From: Cyrtodaria siliqua
Taxonomy: Eukaryota; Mollusca; Bivalvia; Adapedonta; Hiatellidae
Assembly: GCA_037043455.1 (NCBI GenBank)
Contig: JAWPHD010003081.1
Span: 124,001-188,000, forward strand
Direction: 5' to 3'
Length of the DNA: 64,000 bases
The position numbers and the translations under genes are program-made. This document shows positions 12,461 to 23,600 of this stretch, piece after piece. Positions within the stretch are counted from its first letter, which is position 1. Every line of letters begins with the position of its first letter. Below the pieces are notes generated by a model. That model saw only the letters and a program-made list of their open reading frames with translations, made no database searches and was not told the DNA's origin.

Positions 12461-14676
12461 TTTCACTTATTCCCTATATGTTTTATTTTTAATTGCGTCG
12501 ACCTTAACCTCTCGTGTTCTACTGGCCTGACCGAGTTTCTTAACTATGTTATTCAGGGTCAGGGTCGATATAAGTGTCAAGGTCGGATTTGTCAATTTGG
12601 ACAAAGCGCGGACCGGATGGAAATCACTTGGTTTTAAAGTGATAGTATTACTGATTTTATGATCGAAATAGACGATAAGCAAGGCACAACACACCATAAT
12701 ACAAATCAAATCAGCAACCAAAGACTCAAGACAGCCTAGAGGCGAGACGGTTAGATAATGCAATATCAACATGTTCATGAAAAACCCCATACCAACTATG
12801 TGATTAGGGTACCACAGGAACAGTTAGCTCTTCCATCATCAACCTAATCTTGGAATCCGTAATCGGTGAAGTTTTTCATATATGAGTATGTGAGACATGT
12901 CAAAAATGTCACTGTTTTTTAAGTTTACTGACGGCCCCATCCCTTCTGATGGGATGAGCACTTAGTGGGGTAAATTTACAGAATAATTATATAGACCATT
13001 GTACGTTTACATACATACACCTGCACATACATTCATCTCACTGTACCACTTTTTCTGGCATATTGCTTTACAAGAAGGGGTTGTAACTTGCCTATGCTAA
13101 TACTGTATTATTTCTATCATGAATAAATGTACCGGCTCTGCTATGTATGCATGTTCATATACCCTTTTCAAAACACCCCACAGTGATGTCGCGCCACCCC
13201 ATCTTTTAAGTCTTCTTCGAGCCTAGACTTAAATACGTTTGCACGCCCCAAAGACTACAACGGGCATCCACCTGCTGTATTTGTGTCAGTGGAGAGACTC
13301 GCCTACTATCTAGGTGTAGTTCCTTCATAGTTTAGGCATTGATTTGGTAGCGCGGCCCCACCGTGCAATGTTGTCACCATACTTGATATGGGGTCCGGTG
13401 CCGCGTCCTCATCGTTAACTTACTCGGCGCTCACAAGAGCCAGTTCTAGGGTGAGTTACCCCCCAGTCACTACCGAGTGTTAGGAAGGATGGCGGATTTG
13501 GCCATGGACCCATATTACAATGTCCGTGTGCACCATACTTATAGTTTATACTGTACATCTTCTCTATTTGCCTAACCTTTTGTATCTGTCATATTGTTTT
13601 CTGCCTGTCATGATATGGTTTGTCCTATTCTAAGTTTTAAGCGAGTGTTAGGGCCCGTACTCAAACATAATGACTCGGATTCCACGGTCAGGACCGCGCA
13701 GTTCAGAAACCAGGCTGCAGGACCGCGCTTATACGCGGCGCCGCCCGATTTATGAACCATGGAAGTCGCTTGAGCCCCGCCGTTATCACAGTACCACAGA
13801 AAATATTTCTCGTGCAGATGAGGCCCCACATTAGACTCAACTAATCGTTTTTAACTTTCGCTAGGTTTTTTAGTAATAGTACGATTTGACTTGTCCATAT
13901 CTAAGTATGTTTACATTATCTATATAATCATACATTTATATTTACATGGTGCATGTTCGATCCCCATTTAGTTGGAATTATGGTTTATTTTCGTTTTACA
14001 AAACGGATTGAAAATGGACCAATCAGGGATTTGTTGGTTTTTTGTTTCGCGAAACGGATTGAAAATGAACCAATCAGGTGTAAGCTGCATTTTCGTTTTG
14101 CAAAACGGATTGAAATTATCCGCGCGGTCCAGATTGAGAGCACCCTTGATTAATTTGGTGATTTTCCAATGATTTAAGTTATGGGGTCCACCCCTAGTTG
14201 CCTTGCCCACCGTCTCTCGGCGCCCATAGGAGCAAAGCACGTATAAAACGCCTGATACCGAGGGGCAGTGGAGCCGCAGCCAGTGCGTGGGCCCTTTTAC
14301 TTGGTAAATAGTGTTGACAATTCTTATTGGGATATCAAAAGTGTGCATTTCCGTGTATGCTTTTATATTAATGATGGCAGAAATCAAGAGCAGACATACA
14401 GTATAATCCCAATTGGCTGCACATACCCATATATCCATTCATTTCATGCTACATACGACAGATACCTACATACATATTCCTTCACCGGCTATTTGCTACG
14501 TAAATATGATCACACACATGTACACCATATGAGTTTAGTATATATGAGGATCATCCGGCACACATATAACGCATGAGAATGACTGTCATATGCGTGTCAG
14601 CGATCCCCACATACATAAATATCACCACTTTTGCCTTTTTACTGAATGCATAGCGGCGACAGAGCATGTTTTAATT
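12461..14676 (-). repeat. C1 3' untranslated region
   Basis: About 2.2 kb after the ORF2 stop, aligned with 41770-44221 (C2) and, in part, 54822-56213 (C3). It contains the triple palindrome repeat at 13992-14107. A minus-strand frame at 12467-12790 is also open in C2, but most differences between the two copies change the amino acid, so I treat it as non-coding. Confidence 0.75.
13986..14120. promoter_or_regulatory. Three ~51-bp repeats: palindrome plus ATTG/CCAATCAG
   Basis: Each repeat begins with a palindrome: CGTTTTACAAAACG 13992-14005 (imperfect centre), GTTTCGCGAAAC 14044-14055 (perfect), CGTTTTGCAAAACG 14094-14107 (perfect). Each is followed by GGATTGAAAAT; in the first two a CCAATCAG octamer follows (14019 and 14070). 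The same block is kept in C2 (43511-43645) and C3 (55493-55628). CCAATCAG matches the NF-Y consensus; binding is not shown. Confidence 0.7.
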
Positions 14677-17600
14677 CTATATTCTGTATAATACTCCTGT
14701 CGATCGGAGGAACTTAAAGACAGCGTTCCGCGTTTCTACTGCATATTGTGTTTCCGGGAATAATAGCGCTTTTTGATCTATTATCTTTAATCCTATCTTG
14801 AGAAGGTCGGTTTTAAGTGTTTCACGTTGGCTTAAGTATAAGGGGCATAGTCCCGAGGGATCAAAGAAGGTGTGGTCAAATGATCCGTTTTGACCGCATG
14901 TTTCGCAATCTGTGCTTATGCCGTTGCTAGTTTTAATCTTATCATTGTCTCCTAGCCGGCTATGTCCTAATCTTAGTCAGGTATATGCAATATCCATGCG
15001 CCTATCTTCGCTATATTGTATTACTTTATTTGGTACATGGGGGTGCATGGAGATACGTTGTGTGGTAGCTTTTGACCAATTTTGCTTCCATTCGCTTGTC
15101 ATTTTAGCTTTAATTATCGAATATATTTCTTTAAGGCCTAATGGCAGGGGTATTGGGGTGCCTTTGCTTGCCCCTCTGTTAGCCCAGTAGTCCGCCCTTT
15201 CATTCCCTTCTATATCTACGTGGCTGGGGATCCAATTCATTTCTAACAGTATGTTTAGTTCTGAAATGGTGTTGATTTGTTTTAGGATCGAATAAGTTAG
15301 GTCGGGTCTATTATTGTTAGTACCATTAGCTATTGATTGTAGTGAACTCAGACTGTCGCTGAATATCACCACTTTTTCGGGTTTGAGAGTTATTATCCAT
15401 TCGAGCGCTATTAGAATCGCTACTAGTTCGGTTGTGTATACTGATAACCTGTGGTCTACTTTATAACCTTTTTCTAAAATCAAAGTATTGTTGGTACTGT
15501 ATATACAAATTCCCGATCCGGCTATTTCTTTCTCGGGTTTTTTACTCCCATCTGTATATATTTTGACATAATCCTTATAGTTGCTGTCTATATGGTCTAT
15601 ACTTATATTGCGTGCTATCGCGGGTTCTGTTTGTTTTTTATTAATTAAGTGGGTGAGATCTAGGCACGGCTTTAAGATTCGTATTAGCGTATTATCCGGG
15701 TAGACGGGTTTTGATATTGATAGATTGGTCATGTAATGTTTACTTAACAAGGTTTGTATTTGCTGAGTATACGGGAGTTTTAGGCGAGTTTTATCTTTTT
15801 TATGTTCGAATATGCCTATCTTTGTTATTTTCTCGTTAATTGGGAGGTTTTGTTTTAACCGGGTTGATCTTGCCCAGTATTTAAGCATATTCTTTTCGCG
15901 GTGTATAAACAGTGGCGTTTCTGCACATTCCGCCATGAGTCCAAATATGTTGGTTGACCTATGTGCCCCTGTGGCTATGCGCAGGGCTTTATTTTGTATT
16001 ACTTGTAGTTTATATAGTAACCTATCGGACGCGGAGGCATATGCTATGTCTCCATAACTGATTTTACTTAAAATTAGCGCTTTGAATAGGTTGATTAGGG
16101 ATGTTTTATCTGCACCGTACGTGCTGTTAGTTAACATTCTAAGCAGGCGCATATCCTTATTACATCTTTCTATGACATACGTGATGTGTTTCTTCCATGT
16201 CAGATGCCTATCGAAGTACATTCCCAGGAGTTTTGCATGTGGCGCGTATTCTACTGTTTTGTTACATAGTTTCAGTTTTTTTAGTTTAAATTCTTTTTCG
16301 GGATACCTTCCTGGTTTTGATATTATCATGACCTGTGTTTTTTCGGGGTTTATTTTCATACCCCACGTTATTGACAATTTTTCGATTTTGGACATCAGTT
16401 GTTGCCCTAGTTGTGTTAATCTAACCGGACTTCGAGATTTTATCCACATGGCCCCGTCATCGACGTATTGGGCTAATTGAGTGCGATTTAACCGTGTTGT
16501 AATAGTTTCGTTGTGCTCCGTCACCGCCGTTTTTAGAGTATTCATGTATATACAGAAAATGATTGGGGATGTAACGCTACCCTGGGGACAGCCATTTTCT
16601 GCTATGTTGGTGTCTGATACATGACCATGTACTTTAACTTTTATTTTTCTTTCCATTAAAAATACATTGAGCCATTTGAGTAGTCTCCCCCTGATTCCCA
16701 GCTGATACATTAACATGAGGGCTCCCTTGTTCCAGTGTATATCAAAGGCATTACTAAGGTCCATGAACACCGTTAGTAAGTAGTTATTTTCAAGTTGGGC
16801 TTGTCTACCATCATTTTCTAATCGTGCGAGGTGGTCGGTGCAGGAGTGGTATGGCCTGCATCCTGACTGATCTATTGACATTAGGCCCTGTGTTTTTACA
16901 TAGGCTATAATTCTGGGTTTTATCATTTTTTGCATGATTTTAGAGAGTACTGGGGTCAGGGATATAGGCCTGTACGACGATGGGAGGGTTTTATCTTTTC
17001 CCATTTTTAGGATGGGGATTATGAGGGATTCACTCCATTCTTCGGGGTGTGTTCCAGTTGACCAGGAATAGTTATATAGTTCGAACCAGTTTGATTTTGC
17101 CATTTGTTGTGAGGTTAATTATCATGTCGTAATGAATGCTATCTTCCCCCGGGGCTGTGCTGTTACATGTTAGGAGGGCTAAATTGAGCTCAGAGAGTGT
17201 AAATGGCTTATTAAATTCGCAGTCAGAGTGGTCTCCCTCTGTTTCCATTATATTATCATACGTTGTTTCATTTACTTTCTTTAATTTTAGAAATTGTTCG
17301 TCATAATTAATATCACTGCTTACTTTCTGATATTGGGATGCCAGTGCGTTTGCCTGAGTTTGGTTATCATATATTTCTTTTTGATCCTGTACTAAAGTGG
17401 GTATCGGTTCCATTGGTTGACCTTTGAACCTTTTAACTATATTCCAGACTTGTTTCGATGTTGTTTTGTAGTTAATTTGGGATATGAATTGTTTCCAGCA
17501 TTCATATTTTGCTTTTTTGATAGTGTTTTTAGCTATGGATCTCTGGGTTTTGAATTTTTTCCAGGTTTCATCATTTTTATTGAAATTATATGTTTTTCTG

Positions 17601-18342
17601 AGGTTTTCCCTTTTTTTTATATCTATTTTGCATTGGTCTGTCCACCAGGGAAAAACGTTCTTTCTTTTCTTTATGCCGGCTTTAGTTTTTGGAATTGCCG
17701 TTTTGCACACATTTTGAAGTTCTGTTGTAAAGGCATTGTATTTACCTTGGATATTGGTCTCAGGGGTGTTGTAGTCGAAGTGTTGGTCACATGTGTGTTT
17801 ATACTTAGTCCAATCTGCCTTATCTACCTTCCATTTAGCTGGAATGACTATGGGCTGGTATTGGGTTTTGAAACTAACGCTAGTGATTGTAGGGTAATGG
17901 TCGCTTCCTATAGTGTTATCTAGTACACTACAGGTTGCTTTATAGGCTATACTATTTGAGACTATACTAAGGTCTAGGGTAGAGTCCCGTTGACCGTCTT
18001 CACCTAATCTAGTGGCCTGGTTATTATTGATTATTTGCATATTTCTGTTATTAATGGTTTCTATAAGATACGTAGCCTGATTGTCATGCCTTGGATCGCC
18101 CGGGGGGTTCCACAATGGGTTTTTTAAATTGAAGTCCCCGGTCATGATTGTACAGTATGTTGTATTGTTACATAACGCTCTTATATTATTTTCATTGGCA
18201 TAGTCGGTGTGGGCGATATAGACATTAATTATAACTACGTTTTGTGTGGTTCCCTGTATTTTGACAGAGTTGTATTCTATGTTTTCTATTGTTTTGACTT
18301 TGTTTTCTATAAATTGGATCCCTAATCTAACATAAATCGCTA

Positions 18343-18365
18343 CCCCCCCCCCCCCCCCCCCCCCC
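18343..18365 (-). repeat. 23-base G tract inside the C1 endonuclease coding region
   Basis: On the minus strand, 23 consecutive G encode a glycine run just before the endonuclease motif VAIYVR. The upstream frame (YQIPINTQRP) and the downstream frame do not match; a tract length of 3n+1 would be needed. C2 has 27 and C3 has 16 bases here, also out of frame. Confidence 0.9.
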
Positions 18366-18526
18366 ACCTTTTTGAGGTCGGGGCCTCTGGGTATTAATTG
18401 GTATTTGATATCCAATTAGTTTAACCGCCTTTTCTTTTGAAAATGTTTCTTGAATGCAAATTACATCTGGTTTAGGGTTCATATCTTCTAGTACCTGCTG
18501 GAGTTCTGTTGCTTTATGCGCTTTTC

Positions 18527-18541
18527 TCCCCTTAATGCCCC
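18527..18541. repeat. Left target-site duplication of B1
   Basis: TCCCCTTAATGCCCC recurs at 24496-24510. The empty site is visible in C2 and C3 (CTCCCCGTGAGGCCCC, CTCCCCGTAAGGCCCC). Confidence 0.92.
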
Positions 18542-18544
18542 CCC

Positions 18545-18579
18545 CAGTCGGTGGTGGGGTGATAAGAATTAACCGACTG
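18545..18579 (+). other. Inverted repeat at the extreme 5' end of B1
   Basis: CAGTCGGT (18545-18552) and ACCGACTG (18572-18579) are perfectly complementary with a 19-nt loop, within a few bases of the 5' border. Some LINEs carry a self-cleaving HDV-like ribozyme here. I could not fit the full double-pseudoknot by eye, so only the stem is claimed. The rest of the 5'UTR to 19178 shows no other feature I recognise. Confidence 0.5.
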
Positions 18580-19178
18580 CTCGTTACTTAGCAGAGGGGT
18601 AGGACCCCCCCGAAATGTAACCCACCTGTTGACCGTGGGTGGCGACCCGTGTCGTTGGAGAAGGGAATCCTGGTGGTTGAGTGACTTGGAGATCTGGTAG
18701 TTATCTCTACGTTACAACACACTACTTTGGTCCGGACTTCAACTAGACGGGCGGTCAGATTAGCCCGATCTGATCAATCGGTTTGTCACGCCTGCTATAC
18801 GGGACCCTAGCTTCTTGTTTAAATCAAATCTCCATCAATCCCTCTAGATTAATATCTTGCTCCCTTTTATTTTGTCCTCTTTAAACATAATGTAGAAAGG
18901 ATCCTTTATGGCGGTGGCGCTAGGGCTAATCATGTATTTCTGAACGCTATATGGCTATACTCATACCACTTTTAAGCGGAACATAAGTGCGGCTCTTCGA
19001 CTTTTTAGTTGAGGGGTTATGTCCGCTGGGTGGTATGGGGGGTCTGATGCGTTAGTTTTATATGAGTATACTCTTCACGTATTCTTGGCATTTGTTTGTC
19101 GGATATCCACAGCAAATGTCCCCTTGTTGGGCTCCGAGGTGGGTGAGAAGCGTGGAGAATGAATATCAATTGCCCATT

Positions 19179-20606
19179 ATGGCACCAAAACACGCACACA
19201 AAACTACTAAACGATCTCGTGAAGAGTCCGAATCAGAATCTGATGAGGATATCTCTCATTTAAATTGGCCTCGTTTTCTTAACATTATCTCTCTAGAGGA
19301 TGACAAACCTATTACTAGACTCTCTCCTTTTGCCATCTCCAAGGCTTTACTTGGCATCGCCGGTGAGCCAAGGAGTGTCAAAAAGCTCAATAATGGCAAA
19401 CTTCTTGTTGAGTGTGCCAAAAAATCACACTCTGACAATCTCCTTTCAATTCATACTTTCGTAAACATCCATGTTGAGGTTATTCCTCACATTTCTCTCA
19501 ATTCTTCAAAGGGTGTAGTACGCTCCAGGGAACTGGAGCATTGCACTCTTGAAGAAATGACTCAAAATCTCAAAACCCAAGGTGTGACTGAGGTAACGCG
19601 CATCAGTACGAGGCGGAGTGGCAAACTCACTCCTACAAATACTTTTGTGCTTACTTTCAGCACACCAAATCTGCCAAAGACTATCAAAACTGGATATATC
19701 ATTCTACCAGTTGACCCTTTCATTCCAAACCCTCTTCGATGTTTTAACTGTCAACTCTTTGGTCACCATAGAGAAAGATGCAAGCGAGCTGCTCCAGTCT
19801 GTGCCCTTTGCGGCCAGGAGGGTCATAGCGACTTCGCCAATTGCAAAAATTCCGCCTCTTGCGTTAACTGCAAGGGGACCCACGGATCTTTCTCTAGGGA
19901 TTGTCCGAAGTGGAAGCACGAGAAGGAAATACAGAAAGTTAAAATTGAAAAGAACATTTCCTTTCCTGAAGCTAGGAAACTTGTTGAAGGTCTAACTCCA
20001 CCCACTCCATCTGGCAAATCATATGCCGATGCGAGTAGGGTTGAGAAACCAGCTACCAGGTCTATCGCGGTGCAGACCGTGATAACCTGGCCAATAGACT
20101 CCAACGGGTTTGCTACTATTCCCATCTCTGTTGAAGAATCCTCTAAAACATCTTCAGCCTCTCAAACTGCGGTCCTCTTAAATAAGCCTCCTGTTGCTCC
20201 CAAACCTCCTGTGGCTTCCAAGCCTAACACTCCTTCAACTATATCCTCAACAACTCCTAAATCTACTGCATCTACTTCATCTTTTCCTAAATCGACGGAC
20301 TCTGGTGCAACCAAGAGTTCACCAAAGCCGACGAACTCTTCCAAAGCTTCGTCAAATCCGACGAAGCCTCCCAAGAGTTCGTCACCAAACAGAACTGCTG
20401 CCACGGACGTGACAGCAAGGAAAAAGAAAACTCCCGGGTTAGGGAAGCAGTCAAAAGGATCTGATGATCCGATTGAACTGCACAACAGATTTGGAGACTT
20501 GGAGATGGAGGTTGAAGATCCAGCAAATCTGGAACTCCCAAAGTCTCCAAAGTCTCCAAGGTCTACCAAACCCAACGGCCGTAAGCCCGTACTTCCGCCT
20601 AAGTGA
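19179..20606 (+). CDS. B1 ORF1: Gag-like zinc-knuckle RNA-binding protein
   Basis: 475 residues from ATG 19179 (MAPKHAHK); an in-frame ATG at 19062 would add 39 residues. I prefer 19179 because the protein then opens with the basic/acidic KRSREESESESDED segment. An RRM-like region (about residues 60-180; VVRSREL, FVLTFSTP) precedes three CCHC knuckles starting at residues 188 (CFNCQLFGHHRERC), 208 (CALCGQEGHSDFANC) and 228 (CVNCKGTHGSFSRDC). The C-terminal half is rich in Pro, Ser, Thr and Lys. Such proteins bind element RNA with ORF2p. The stop TGA (20604-20606) overlaps the ORF2 opening by GTGA. The frame is intact; activity is inferred only. Confidence 0.92.
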   Translation: MAPKHAHKTTKRSREESESESDEDISHLNWPRFLNIISLEDDKPITRLSPFAISKALLGIAGEPRSVKKLNNGKLLVECAKKSHSDNLLSIHTFVNIHVEVIPHISLNSSKGVVRSRELEHCTLEEMTQNLKTQGVTEVTRISTRRSGKLTPTNTFVLTFSTPNLPKTIKTGYIILPVDPFIPNPLRCFNCQLFGHHRERCKRAAPVCALCGQEGHSDFANCKNSASCVNCKGTHGSFSRDCPKWKHEKEIQKVKIEKNISFPEARKLVEGLTPPTPSGKSYADASRVEKPATRSIAVQTVITWPIDSNGFATIPISVEESSKTSSASQTAVLLNKPPVAPKPPVASKPNTPSTISSTTPKSTASTSSFPKSTDSGATKSSPKPTNSSKASSNPTKPPKSSSPNRTAATDVTARKKKTPGLGKQSKGSDDPIELHNRFGDLEMEVEDPANLELPKSPKSPRSTKPNGRKPVLPPK

Positions 20607-23600
20607 CGACAAAATCAAATAAGGTCATTCAATGGAACTGCCGAGGTTTAAAGCCTAATTACGATGAAATCAGCTTACTTTTAAATAAACACAACCCTGT
20701 TGCATTTTGTCTTCAAGAAACCTTCTTGAAGAATAGTGATAGAATATCTTTTAAAAACTATTCATTGTATAACTATATTTGTGATACAGGTGATAAAGCT
20801 TCTGGAGGAGTTTCGATTCTTGTGAATCAAAACATTCCTCACAGAACTGTTGCGTTGAAAACTGGTTTGCAAGCTGTTGCGGTCAGTGTTACTATGCACA
20901 GAGTTATAACAATATGCTCCTTATATTTACCGCCCAGTTCTTCACTAGACCTCAAAGATCTAAATCACCTAGTTGCACAATTACCATCACCTTTTATACT
21001 CTTGGGTGATTTTAATGCACACAACTACATTTGGGGTTGTAAGGATATAAACGATAAAGGCAAGAAAGTTGAGGATTTCTTAGCCAAAAATAATTTGTGT
21101 CTTTTTAATGATAACAAATCACATACTTACTTACATCCAGCTACAGGCTCTCATTCTTCCATTGATTTAACAATATGCGATCCAACGCTCTTGATGGATT
21201 TTTCGTGGAGTGTTGGTGACGACCTATGTGGAAGTGACCACTTCCCCATACTTCTTGAAAATATTGGCCCTCCACTTCTCGAAAAAATGCAACGATGGAA
21301 ACTTCGCAAAGCTGATTGGGATACGTTTCAATCTCTTTGTGAGGAACAGTTAAAGCCTTCCGTTTTCGAGGATGTCGAAGACGCAACTGCTCTTTTTACT
21401 AAAACCCTTCATGATATAGCTGATCAAACTATTCCAAAAACCTCGGCAAATCCAAAACGCCCACATAAGCCATGGTACGATGTTGACTGCAAAAAGGCAG
21501 TCGGCGATCGTAAAGCTGCATTGAATGCTTTTAACTTGCGGCCAACTCAAAATAATTTAGATACTTTTAGAGTTTTTCGTGCGAAAGCCCGTCGTACTAT
21601 TAAGGATAGCAAGAGGAAATCCTGGAGATCTTATGTCTCTAGGCTGAACTCTCGTTCATCTCTTAAGAAGACGTGGGACATGGTCCGGAAAATAAACGGT
21701 AAAGGTAATTCTAGTTGTGTAAATCATCTTAAAACTGATAATGAGGATATTACTTCTGTCAAAGATATTACGAACACTTTGGCAGCAACTTTTTCTAAAA
21801 ACTCTTCTTCTGAAAATTGTCAACCAAATTTTTTAAAAAATAAAAAACTAAAAGAACAGAAGAAGCTGAATTTCAAGTCTAAAAATTTGGAGAAATACAA
21901 TAAACTGTTCACTCTCAAAGAACTTCGAGAATCCCTTAAAAAGGCTCACGATACATCAGCTGGTCCTGATGATATCCATTATCAATTATTAAAACATTTA
22001 CCTGAAACCTGTCTCTCTACACTTCTTGATATATTTAATAAGGTTTGGGTGACCGGAAACTTCCCCGATTCTTGGCGGGAAGCAATCGTTATTCCAGTCC
22101 CCAAACCTGGAAAGGATCATACGGACCCAATAAATTATCGCCCTATTGCTTTAACGAGTTGTATATGTAAAACCATGGAACGAATGATTAATGAGAGACT
22201 CGTTTGGTACCTGGAATCCAACAAGCTGATAACAAAGTATCAAAGTGGATTCCGGCGCCAACGAGGCACAACAGACAATCTCATTCGATTTGAATCATTT
22301 ATTAGGGAAGCTTTCGTAAAGAAAGAACATCTAGTCGCTGTATTTTTTGACTTGGAGAAAGCTTATGATACTGCATGGAAGTACGGTATTATGAATGATC
22401 TTCATGACCTTGGTCTTAGAGGTCGCTTGGCAATTTTTATAGAGAATTTCTTAGAGGACAGACAGTTTCGTGTCCGAATGGGTTCAACCCTCTCTGACAT
22501 GCATGAGCAGGAGATGGGTGTGCCACAGGGCAGTATACTCTCTGTCACCCTTTTTAGTATAAAAATTAACAGTATAGTTAAATGCATCAATCCAGGTGTG
22601 GATTGCTCTCTATATGTTGACGACTTTGTTATATGTTATCGTGCAAAAAACATGAACACTATTGAGAGACAACTGCAACAATGTCTGAATAAACTTCAGA
22701 CCTGGTCTGATGAAAATGGTTTTAGATTTTCTAAATCTAAAACTAATTGTATGCACTTTTGTCAGTTACGTAAACATCATGAAGACCCTCATCTAACACT
22801 GGATGGATCACCAATACCAGTAGTAGATGAGGCAAAATTCCTTGGTCTTATTTTCGACCGTAAATTAACGTTTATACCACACCTGAAATACTTGAAGGCC
22901 AAATGCCTTAAAGCTCTTAATTTACTTAAAGTTGTTGCAAACACTAACTGGGGAGCAGATCGTAAAGTCCTTTTACAACTTTATAGATCTCTTATCAGAT
23001 CCAAGCTAGACTACGGCTCAATAGTATATGGATCGACTCGCAAGTCATACTTGCAGATGCTCGACCCTATACATAACCAAGGATTACGACTCGCCTTAGG
23101 TGCCTTTCGTACATCACCAGCCGAAAGTCTATATGTTGAAGCTAATGAACCATCACTGTCTCATAGACGGGACAAGTTAGCCCTTCAATATGCCATTAAA
23201 TTAAAATCTAACCCTTCAAACCCAACTTTCGATAATGTCTTTAATCCTAGTTGTGAACCTCTTTTTGATCGAAAACCGAAGGCCATCCGACCATTTGGTC
23301 TTCGTATTAAACCAAAATTAAGAGACACTGAAATCGAACTAAATTTGATTGCCAAGTACAAAGTACCACAAATTCCACCGTGGACTTTGGAAACACCAAC
23401 AATTATTTTCGACCTTTGTAATAGTAACAAATCCAGTACAGACCCTACTGTCTTTCAAAGCAAATTTAATGAAATTAAATCGAAATACAGTAACTTTCAA
23501 CATATATACACAGATGGCTCTAAAGATGGAGATAAGGTGGCTGCAGCAGCTGTTGTTCACAAACACAGCATAAAGAGCCGCCTGCCTGACAAGGCCTCTA

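Noticed and set aside
12467..12790. Conserved minus-strand frame (MGFFMNMLIL...) in the C 3'UTR, also open in C2 at 41847-42143; possible ORF3
   Set aside because: Most base differences between the two copies change the amino acid, the C-termini differ, and C3 lacks the region. This looks like neutral sequence with a chance open frame.
14268..14576. Plus-strand frame of 102 residues in the C1 3'UTR
   Set aside because: Not open in C2 or C3 at the homologous place, and antisense to the element.
19256..20575. Several minus-strand and shifted frames over B1 ORF1, some over 100 codons
   Set aside because: They are antisense shadows of the zinc-knuckle ORF and its Ser/Pro-rich tail, and resemble no known family.
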